Assembly (NCBI RefSeq): GCF_900188405.1
Contig: NZ_FZOF01000010.1
Span: 1-64,000, forward strand
DNA from: Actinacidiphila glaucinigra
GTDB lineage: Bacteria > Actinomycetota > Actinomycetes > Streptomycetales > Streptomycetaceae
Direction: 5' to 3'
DNA length: 64,000 bases
Below, in pieces: positions 57,502-64,000 of this stretch (its first letter is position 1; each line of letters opens with the position of its first letter). Made by a program: the position numbers and the translations under genes. A model generated the notes under the pieces. It saw only the letters and a list, made by a program, of their open reading frames with translations, was not told the origin of the DNA and searched no databases.

Positions 57502-59172
57502 ATGGCCGATCACGAAGTCCCGTCACGCACCCGGCGCCGGAGCACGCTCGGCACCACCCTCGCCCTCGCCGTCCTCGCCTCCTTCGGTCTCTACGGGGCC
57601 GCGCGGATCCTCGTCCCCCCGGCGGACGCCGCGACGCCCTCCCCCACGCACCGTCAGGACCCCGCCGGGACAACTCGGGACGCGCCCGTTCCCCCCGGAC
57701 GGTGGACCGTCCGCACCCTCGCCCCGGGCGCGGAGGTGCGCACCGGGGTCATCACGAACGCCGGCGCGCACCACTCGTGGACGGTCGCGGTGTCCGCGCG
57801 CGCGACCGGCAGGGTGACCGGCGCCAAGACGTGGGCCGCCGTCGGATCGCGGGACTGGGCCGGCACGACGGCGCGGGACCTGCGAACCGCCGGGTTTCGG
57901 CCGCGGGTCGAGACCGTGCTCTGGCCGCGGTACTCCGACACGCCCCAGGGCGAGATGGGCCGGCGGGTCCGCGTCGGCTCGTACGGCACGGAGGCGGCCG
58001 CCGCGCGCGCGGCGGCGCGGGTACGCGCAGCGGGCTTCCACGCCGACACCACCTGGACGGGCTACGACGTCGAGGAGCCGGCCGACCGTCAGAACGTCCA
58101 CGTCGTCGTGGTCGACCCGCGGAAGTTCACCGGCACGGTCACCGGCACCTACGACGGCGACGTCGCACGGCCGGAGAAGGTCTCGGCGGTCGCGCGCAAA
58201 ACGGGGTCCCTCGTCGGCGTCAACGGCGGGTTCTTCGTCGACCACAGCGAGGGCGGCCGGGTGGGCACGCCCGCGGCCGTCGGCGCCGAGCACGGCCGAC
58301 TGGAGGCGATGGCCGTCGGTTCGCGCGCGGCCCTGGTCCTCGGGGACGGCGGACGCCGCGTACGGGTGACGGACCTGACCACGGTCGTCACCGTACGGGC
58401 GGGCGCCGCCGGCCGACAGGCCCAGGGCATCAACCGGGTGCCGGGCACCGCCCGCAACTGCGGGCGCCCCGGAGGCGTCCCCAGTGCGCTCCCCTGGCAG
58501 GGCGTCATCTGCCGGCTGCCGGACGACATGGTGGTCTTCACCCCCTCGTACAAGGCGCCGTTGCCGACCGGGCCCGGCATCCAGGTGGTGCTGGACGCCT
58601 CCGGCCGCGTGGTGTCCCGGGGGCCGAGGGGCGGCTCGGTGCCGGCCCGCGGACAGGTGCTGCAGGGCCTCGGCACCGCCGCCGACTGGCTGCGCGCCCA
58701 CGCCCCCGCCGGAGCGCCGCTCACCGTCGACCGGACCATCCGCGACGCGCAGGGCCGACGCGTGGTGCTCGGCCCGGACGACAGCATCGTGAGCGCCGCG
58801 CCGACGCTGGTGTCCGGTGGGCGCATCGCCATCGACGCCGCCACCGAGGGCTGTCTCGACCCGGCGGACCTCTCTCTGGGCTACGTCTGGTCGGCCGTGC
58901 GCCAGCCCCGCACCATGGCCGGGGTGGACGCTCGGGGCCGGCTGATCCTGGCCACCGTGGACGGCCGGCGCGCGGGAGGCAGCGAGGGCTTCACCTTCTA
59001 CGAGTCGGCGGTCTTCATGCGGTCCCTCGGAGCCGTCGACGCGCTGAACCTCGACGGCGGCGGCTCCACCGCCATCGCCGTCAGGGGCGCCCTGGCCAAC
59101 CGCCCCTCCGACGCCGTCGGCGAGCGCCGGGTCGGCGGCACCATCCAGGTGCTGCCCGCCGCGGCCCGCTGA
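57502..59172 (+). CDS. Secreted phosphodiester glycosidase (NAGPA-domain) protein
   Basis: 556 residues from ATG 57502, preceded by GAGGA. A basic N-terminus (RTRRRS) and hydrophobic helix LGTTLALAVLASFGLYGAARIL form a signal peptide or anchor. A SPOR-like stretch follows (RVRVGSYGTEAAAARAAARVRAAGF). The C-terminal NAGPA domain contains LVGVNGGFF, a middle with LTDRTIRDA-like text, GRIAIDAATEGCL, and FYESAVFMRSLGAVDALNLDGG ending in GGGSTAIAV. Family members cleave N-acetylglucosamine-1-phosphodiester bonds; a cell-surface polymer would be the substrate here. Confidence 0.85.
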   Translation: MADHEVPSRTRRRSTLGTTLALAVLASFGLYGAARILVPPADAATPSPTHRQDPAGTTRDAPVPPGRWTVRTLAPGAEVRTGVITNAGAHHSWTVAVSARATGRVTGAKTWAAVGSRDWAGTTARDLRTAGFRPRVETVLWPRYSDTPQGEMGRRVRVGSYGTEAAAARAAARVRAAGFHADTTWTGYDVEEPADRQNVHVVVVDPRKFTGTVTGTYDGDVARPEKVSAVARKTGSLVGVNGGFFVDHSEGGRVGTPAAVGAEHGRLEAMAVGSRAALVLGDGGRRVRVTDLTTVVTVRAGAAGRQAQGINRVPGTARNCGRPGGVPSALPWQGVICRLPDDMVVFTPSYKAPLPTGPGIQVVLDASGRVVSRGPRGGSVPARGQVLQGLGTAADWLRAHAPAGAPLTVDRTIRDAQGRRVVLGPDDSIVSAAPTLVSGGRIAIDAATEGCLDPADLSLGYVWSAVRQPRTMAGVDARGRLILATVDGRRAGGSEGFTFYESAVFMRSLGAVDALNLDGGGSTAIAVRGALANRPSDAVGERRVGGTIQVLPAAAR

Positions 59173-59175
59173 CCC

Positions 59176-59198
59176 GCCGGTGCCCGTAAGGCACCGGC
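59176..59198. terminator. Hairpin after the NAGPA gene
   Basis: Perfect 9-bp arms GCCGGTGCC (59176-59184) and GGCACCGGC (59190-59198) around CGTAA, four bases past the stop, next to the 3' end of the convergent pseudogene. Confidence 0.5.
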
Positions 59199-59199
59199 C

Positions 59200-59546
59200 T
59201 CAGCGCGTCGTGTACGTGAGGTAGGCGAACTGGCCGACCTGCTCGACGCCGGTCAGCGCATGCAGCCGGGCCGAGGTCAGCCGTCTCGGCAGCAGCGGCG
59301 CGCCGGCGCCGAGGGTCACCGGGGCTACGCCCAGCACCAGGTCGTCCAGCAGTCCGTGGTCGGCGAAGCAGCCGACCAGTTCACCGCCGCCGACGAGCCA
59401 GATGTCGCGGCCCCGCGCGGCGGCTGTCATGGCCTCGTGGACGGGGCGGACGTCGTGGCGCACGAAGGTGATGTCCGCCCCGGGTACCCGCGTCGGCGAT
59501 GAAGCCGTCGAGACTTGTCGGCTGTGAGGTACCGGGTCCTCGTCAC
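59200..59546 (-). pseudogene. Dihydrofolate reductase family (RibD C-terminal-like) remnant
   Basis: The intact C-terminal 87-residue frame (59200-59463) reads DIWLVGGGELVGCFADHGLLDDLVLGVAPVTLG and continues to the family end YLTYTTR. Upstream, on the same strand, the family start is still readable as VTRTRYLTAD (GTG 59546) then LDGFIAD in the next frame, then VPGADITFV in the third frame, joined directly to the intact C-terminal part. About 65 residues of the middle are missing and there is a 1-base shift after the tenth residue. Full-length family members are ~180-190 residues. I read it as a decayed gene; a functional short protein from 59463 is unlikely. Confidence 0.75.
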
Positions 59547-59585
59547 CTTCTCAGTCTCGCGGCCCGGGGTGGCGGGCCGTCGGCA

Positions 59586-61202
59586 CTACAGCAGTCCCTC
59601 CGCGACCGGCCCGAGGGACAGGACGGGCAGGAAGTTCAGCAACGCCAGGACCAGGGCGGCGCCGGTGGCCAGCACCACGAAGTTGACCCCGTGCGGGCGC
59701 AGGGTGCCGACGGTGACCACGCCCGGCCGCTGCCGGGCGAGACGCCCGGCGAGCGCGAGCACGAACACCATCGGGAGGTAGCGGCCGATCAGCATGGCGG
59801 CGACCATGAGCAGGTTGTGCAGGTCGGTGGCGCCGTTGAAGCCGGCCATCGCGCTGCCGTTGCCGGCCGTGCTGCTGGTGTAGGCGTAGACGAGTTCGGT
59901 CAGGCCGTGCGGCCCTGGGTTGCCCATCGAGGAACGTCCGCCGGGAAGGGCGACCGCGATGGCGGAGCACACCAGGATCGCGGTGGGCGCGACGAGCGCG
60001 TAGAGCACGACGTACCGCATCTCCCCGGCGCCGATGCGCTTGCGCAGGTACTCCGGCGTGCGGCCGACCATCAGGCCGCCGACGAAGACCGCGACGAGCA
60101 CCGCCATGAGCAGCCCGTACAGTCCGCTCCCGGTGCCGCCGGGCGCGATCTCGCCGAGCATCATGCCGGCCAGCAGGACCCCGCCGCCGAGGCTGGAGAA
60201 GCTGTCGTACGAGGCGTTGGCGGCGCCGTCAGCCGACGCGGTCGCCGACACGCCGAACAGGGTGCTCGCCGGTACGCCGAAGCGGGTCTCGGTGCCCTCG
60301 GTGTGACCGCCGACCGCGGCGCTGACAGTGCCGGTGTGGGCGCTCTGGGCGAGGTTGGCGGCGGCGAGCAGCAGGCCGAAGAGGATGCCGACCACCGCGA
60401 GGAGGGTCCAGCTCTGCTTGAGGCTGCCGACGAGCCTGCCGTAGGTGCGGATCAGGGCGGTCGGGATCAGCAGCATGAGCACGATCTCGAGCGTGTTGCT
60501 CCAGGCCGAGGGGTTCTCCAACGGGTGGGCGCTGTTGGCGTTGAAGACCCCGCCGCCGTCGCCCGACATCAGCTTGACGGACTCCCAGGAGCCGACGGGG
60601 GCGGCGAGCTGGTCGCTCCCCGACAGGTGCTGCGGCACGCCGAGGGCGATCAGGACGATGCCCGAGACGACGGCGAGGGGCAGGAAGACGCGGAAGGTGC
60701 TGCGTACCAGGTCGACCCAGAAGTTGCCCAGTCGGTCCGTCCCGCGCCGGACCAGGCCGCGCACGAGGGCGAGCGCGACGCAGATGCCGACCGCGCCGGA
60801 GGCAAAGGCCTGAGTGCCCAGGCCGGCCATGACGGCCAGGTGGCCGGTGGTGGACTCGCCCGCGTAGTTCTGCCAGCTGGTGTTGGTGGTGAAGCTGACG
60901 GCGGTGTGGAGGGCGAGCCGCCAGGGCATGCCGTCGCGGCCGAGCGACCACGGCAGCTTGTCCTGCAGGGTGAACAGGGCGAACAGCGCGGCGATGCTGA
61001 CGGCCGAGAAGGCGAGCAGGGCACCCAGGTAGTGCCGCCAGTTCTGTTCCTTGTCGGGGTCGACGCCGCACAGGCGGTAGAGGGTGCGTTCGGGTCTGAG
61101 GTGGCGGCCGCCTTCGAGGGCGCGTGCCATGTAGTCGCCGAGGGGGACGTGGAGGCCGACCACGACGGCGATGACGAGGGAGGCCTGGATCCATCCGTAC
61201 AT
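59586..61202 (-). CDS. kdpA: Potassium-transporting ATPase subunit A
   Basis: 538 residues from ATG 61202; upstream open frame overlaps kdpC. The channel-like subunit of the Kdp P-type pump, with about ten membrane helices and the four pore-loop regions: SFTTNTSWQNYAGES, MSGDGGGVFNANSAHPLENP, SLGGGVLLAGMMLGEIAPGG and STAGNGSAMAGFNGATDLHN. The opening VPLGDYMARALEGGRHLRPE is typical. It accepts potassium from outside and passes it to KdpB. Start lies 8 bases beyond the kdpC stop. It stands last in the operon instead of first. Confidence 0.95.
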   Translation of the reverse strand: MYGWIQASLVIAVVVGLHVPLGDYMARALEGGRHLRPERTLYRLCGVDPDKEQNWRHYLGALLAFSAVSIAALFALFTLQDKLPWSLGRDGMPWRLALHTAVSFTTNTSWQNYAGESTTGHLAVMAGLGTQAFASGAVGICVALALVRGLVRRGTDRLGNFWVDLVRSTFRVFLPLAVVSGIVLIALGVPQHLSGSDQLAAPVGSWESVKLMSGDGGGVFNANSAHPLENPSAWSNTLEIVLMLLIPTALIRTYGRLVGSLKQSWTLLAVVGILFGLLLAAANLAQSAHTGTVSAAVGGHTEGTETRFGVPASTLFGVSATASADGAANASYDSFSSLGGGVLLAGMMLGEIAPGGTGSGLYGLLMAVLVAVFVGGLMVGRTPEYLRKRIGAGEMRYVVLYALVAPTAILVCSAIAVALPGGRSSMGNPGPHGLTELVYAYTSSTAGNGSAMAGFNGATDLHNLLMVAAMLIGRYLPMVFVLALAGRLARQRPGVVTVGTLRPHGVNFVVLATGAALVLALLNFLPVLSLGPVAEGLL

Positions 61203-61210
61203 GTCTGCTC

Positions 61211-62053
61211 TCACGCTCCGCGCGACGGGTGGGTGCGGTCCAGGGCGGCGTTGAGCTCGACGACGTTCACGGCGGGCTCGCCGAGCACGCCGAGAGCGCG
61301 GCCGGTGGTGTACTGCGCGATCAGCGCGCGCACGGTGTCCTCGCCGATCCCCCGCTCGCGGGCGACGCGCGATGCCTGGAGGCCCGCGTACGCGGGGGTG
61401 ATGTCGGGGTCGAGACCGCTGCCGCTCGCGGTCACCGCGTCCGCGGGAACCTCGGGGCGGGCCGGGGCGTCGCCGCGCACGGGGGTGACGACGGCCCGGG
61501 AGTAGTCGGCGCCGGGTTCCGCGCAGCCGACCACCACGCGCTCGTAGGAGCTGACGAACGGCCGGGCCGGGCAGACCTGGTTGAGGCTGACGACGTGGGT
61601 CACGCGGCCTGTGGTGCCGCCGTCGCGGAAGACGCCGAGCACGGCACCGACGCCGTCGGGGGTGCAGTAGGGGCGGGAGCCGTCGACGTGCTCCAGTTCT
61701 CCGACCGCCTTGCTGCGCGAGCACACCTGGGTGAGCAGGCTGGGCTTGTCGGCGGTGTCGACGACGCTCTCGGCGCCCTGGTTGCCGGCGCCGGAGGCCG
61801 CGGTGTCGTAGCCGTCGCCGGCGTTGGAGGGGCGCGACTGGAAGTAGCCGGGCAGCGGGTTGCCCTTGGAGTCGGTGTAGGCCTTGCCGATGAGCGTGTC
61901 GCGTGACGAGGCGTCACGCAGGCCCGGCGCCTGGGCGAGCAGTGTCATGCCCAGGGGGTAGGCCAGGCCGACGAGGAGGGTGAGCGCGAGCACCACGCGG
62001 ACGGCCGCGAGATGGTGCGCGGCCCAGCGGGGCAGCGTGGAGGTACGGGCCAT
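61211..62053 (-). CDS. kdpC: Potassium-transporting ATPase subunit C
   Basis: 280 residues from ATG 62053, two bases after the kdpB stop. One N-terminal membrane helix (VRVVLALTLLVGLAYPLGMTLLAQ), then the extracellular-side domain with GNPLPGYFQSRPSNAGDGYDTAASGAGN and DPDITPAYAGLQASRVARERG near the end. It is longer than the ~190 residues of the E. coli subunit, because of a ~90-residue insertion between the two motifs, containing SSYERVVVGCAEPGADYS. KdpC stabilises the KdpA-KdpB complex and helps ATP binding. Confidence 0.95.
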   Translation of the reverse strand: MARTSTLPRWAAHHLAAVRVVLALTLLVGLAYPLGMTLLAQAPGLRDASSRDTLIGKAYTDSKGNPLPGYFQSRPSNAGDGYDTAASGAGNQGAESVVDTADKPSLLTQVCSRSKAVGELEHVDGSRPYCTPDGVGAVLGVFRDGGTTGRVTHVVSLNQVCPARPFVSSYERVVVGCAEPGADYSRAVVTPVRGDAPARPEVPADAVTASGSGLDPDITPAYAGLQASRVARERGIGEDTVRALIAQYTTGRALGVLGEPAVNVVELNAALDRTHPSRGA

Positions 62054-62055
62054 GG

Positions 62056-64000
62056 TCAGATCCCTGGGATGAACTGGGCGAGGGCGAGGTCGATAAGCTT
62101 GATCGCCAGGAACGGCGCGGCGACCCCGCCGAGGCCGTACACCCACAGGTTGCGGGTGAGCCGCGAGGCGGCGTTGCCGGGCCGGTAGCGGACGCCCCGG
62201 AGGGCGAGCGGGATCAGCGCGAGGATGACGACGGCGTTGAAGACGACGGCCGACAGGACCGCCGAGGCCGGCGAGTGCAGCCGCAGGACGTCGACGGCGT
62301 CCAGGGCCGGGTACACCCCGCCGAACACCGCGGGGAGGATCGCGAGGTACTTGGCGATGTCGTTGGCGATCGAGAAGGTCGTCAGCACGCCGCGGGTGAC
62401 GAGGAGTTGCTTGCCGACCTTGACGATCTCCACGATCTTCGCGGGGTCGGAGTCGAGGTCGACCATGTTCCCTGCGTCCTTGGCGGCCGTGGTGCCGGTG
62501 TTCATGGCGATGCCCACGTCCGCCTGGGCCAGCGCCGGGGCGTCGTCGATGCCGTCGCCCGTCATGGCGACGAGGTGGCCGTCGGCCTGTTCGTGCCTGA
62601 TCAGGGCGAGTTTGTCCTCGGGGGTCGCCTCGGCGAGGAAGCCGTCCACGCCCGCCTCGTCCGCGATGGCGCGAGCGGTCACCGGATGGTCGCCGGTGAC
62701 CATGACGGTGCGGATGCCCATCCGGCGCATCTCCTCGAAGCGCTCGCGCAGTCCGGGCTTGACGGCGTCCTTCAGATGGATGACGCCGAGGACGTGCGCG
62801 GGGCCGCCCCCGGCCGGGAGTTCGGCGACCGCGAGGGGTGTCCCGCCGGCGGACGACACCTGCTCGACGTACACGTCCAGTCCGGCGGGGACGGTGCCGT
62901 CCCGCTCGCGGACCCAGGCGGCGACGGCGGCGGGTGCGCCCTTGCGCAGCCGCCTGCCCCCGGGGAGGTCCACCCCGGACATGCGGGTGGTGGCGCGGAA
63001 GGGCACCCACCGGGCGTCGGGCAGGTCGATCTCGTCGGCCTTGTGGTGGGAGAGCGCGTAGTGCTCGCGGGCGTGGGCGACGATCGAGTGCCCCTCGGGG
63101 GTGTCGTCGTCGAGGCTCGACAGCAGCGCGGACCGGGCGAACCACTCGGGCTCGACGTCCCCGAGCGGCAGGAACGCACCGGCCCGGCGGTTGCCGTGGG
63201 TGATCGTGCCGGTCTTGTCGAGCAGGAGGGTGCTGACGTCGCCGGCGGTCTCGACGGCCCGGCCGGAGGCCGCCAGGACGTTGCGCTGCACCAGGCGGTC
63301 CATGCCGGCGATGCCGACGGCCGACAGCAGGGCGGTGATCGTCGTCGGGACGAGGCAGAGCAGCAGCGAGACCAGGACGGTCGCGGTGGCGCCGCCGGGC
63401 TCGTGGGAGAGGGTGGCCATGGGCCGCAGGGTCACGACGGCGACGAGGAAGACGGCGGTCGGCAACGCGAGCACCAGGTTGAGCGCGATCTCGTGCGGCG
63501 TCCTCTTCCGGTCGGCGCCCTCCACCAGGGCGATCATGCGGTCGATGAAGCTCTCCCCCGACTGCCGGGTGATGCGTACGACGATGCGGTCGGACAGCAC
63601 CTTTGTGCCGCCCGTGACGGCCGAACGCTCGCCGCCGGCCTCGCGGATGACGGGTGCGGACTCGCCGGTGACGGCGGACCCGTCGACGGCGGCGACGCCC
63701 TCCACGACGTCGCCGTCACCAGGGATCGTCTCCCCCGCCCCGACGACGACGGTGTCGCCGCGTCGCAGGGCGATCGCGTGCACGGCCTTCTCGCCGTCCT
63801 TCGTCAGCCGGCGGGCCGTGGTGATCCTGCGCGTGCGGCGGAGGGCGTCGGCCTGGGCCTTGCCGCGGCTCTCGGCGACGGCCTCCGCGAGGTTGCCGGA
63901 GACGACGGTGAGCCAGAGCCAGCACGTGACGAGCCACCCGAAGACGGAGGGGTGGACGACGGCGAGCCCGGTGGTCAGGGCGGCGCCGATCCCGGTGACG
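62056..64000 (-). CDS. kdpB: Potassium-transporting ATPase subunit B (5' truncated at window edge)
   Basis: 648 residues of the catalytic P-type ATPase subunit are visible; the frame is open to the window edge, where the N-terminal ~50 residues are missing. Actuator domain: DGSAVTGESAPVIRE. Phosphorylation motif: LLLDKTGTITHGN. Nucleotide-binding residues: KGAPAAVAAW. Hinge: MVTGDHPVTARAIADEAG and AMTGDGIDDAPALAQADVGIAMNTG, where the usual Asn of G-D-G-x-N-D is Asp. Membrane helix 3-4 region SFIDRMIALVEGADRKRTPHE is typical. The upstream kdpF or regulator genes are outside the window. Confidence 0.95.
   Translation of the reverse strand, partial: VTGIGAALTTGLAVVHPSVFGWLVTCWLWLTVVSGNLAEAVAESRGKAQADALRRTRRITTARRLTKDGEKAVHAIALRRGDTVVVGAGETIPGDGDVVEGVAAVDGSAVTGESAPVIREAGGERSAVTGGTKVLSDRIVVRITRQSGESFIDRMIALVEGADRKRTPHEIALNLVLALPTAVFLVAVVTLRPMATLSHEPGGATATVLVSLLLCLVPTTITALLSAVGIAGMDRLVQRNVLAASGRAVETAGDVSTLLLDKTGTITHGNRRAGAFLPLGDVEPEWFARSALLSSLDDDTPEGHSIVAHAREHYALSHHKADEIDLPDARWVPFRATTRMSGVDLPGGRRLRKGAPAAVAAWVRERDGTVPAGLDVYVEQVSSAGGTPLAVAELPAGGGPAHVLGVIHLKDAVKPGLRERFEEMRRMGIRTVMVTGDHPVTARAIADEAGVDGFLAEATPEDKLALIRHEQADGHLVAMTGDGIDDAPALAQADVGIAMNTGTTAAKDAGNMVDLDSDPAKIVEIVKVGKQLLVTRGVLTTFSIANDIAKYLAILPAVFGGVYPALDAVDVLRLHSPASAVLSAVVFNAVVILALIPLALRGVRYRPGNAASRLTRNLWVYGLGGVAAPFLAIKLIDLALAQFIPGI

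Noticed and set aside
59200..59463. Stand-alone 87-residue DHFR-like gene
   Set aside because: Remnants of the missing N-terminal part are found upstream in other frames, so this is the end of a broken gene.

Overview
The window is a high-GC, densely coding stretch of actinobacterial chromosome. Codon third positions are almost all G or C, GTG starts and 4-base stop/start overlaps are common, and the gene families (ECF sigma factor, WXG100-type secretion, GAF regulator with aldehyde dehydrogenase, RsbW-like kinases, MOSC-ferredoxin reductase fusions) fit Streptomyces or a close relative. I saw no rRNA, tRNA, CRISPR array or intact insertion sequence.

Layout. 1-513: 3' end of a GCS2/YbdK-type carboxylate-amine ligase. 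661-8111: a tightly coupled operon with a cupin, three tandem paralogues (two with zinc ribbon and membrane hairpin, all with a winged-helix-like and a Toprim-like segment), a possible 30-residue coupled ORF, an acidic-tailed membrane protein, an asparagine-synthetase-like enzyme and an aldehyde dehydrogenase; I know of no described system with this composition. 8132-11148: aldehyde dehydrogenase and its divergent GAF regulator. 11180-15166: sulfite-oxidase-type molybdoenzyme, GNAT acetyltransferase, MOSC/reductase/ferredoxin fusion.

15269-46578 is the most unusual part, a type VII secretion island. It holds a TPR membrane protein, an EccA-like AAA+ ATPase fused to a long beta-helix, a 6288-residue giant polymorphic effector-like protein (18790-37656), two small Esx/WXG100-like substrates, an EccC/EssC translocase ATPase, a one-helix membrane protein, an ECF sigma factor and a stalked ricin-type lectin. 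The giant protein carries three near-identical HExxH metalloprotease modules separated by two GDAD modules, a permuted papain-like module, 69-residue repeats and an RHS-like, membrane-spanning C-terminus. EccB, EccD, recognisable EccE and mycosin are not in the window.

46668-49536: an amino-sugar or tagatose-type catabolic locus (SIS isomerase, DeoR regulator, class II aldolase). 49600-57193: accessory and housekeeping genes, including a degenerate tyrosine recombinase, an MFS exporter, an RsbW-like kinase with a membrane tail, a TetR/SDR pair sharing an operator-like motif, LysR, VOC and an alpha/beta hydrolase. 57502-59172: a secreted phosphodiester glycosidase-type protein. 59200-59546: a decayed dihydrofolate reductase family gene. 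59586-64000: kdpB-kdpC-kdpA potassium pump genes in a permuted order, kdpB running off the window.
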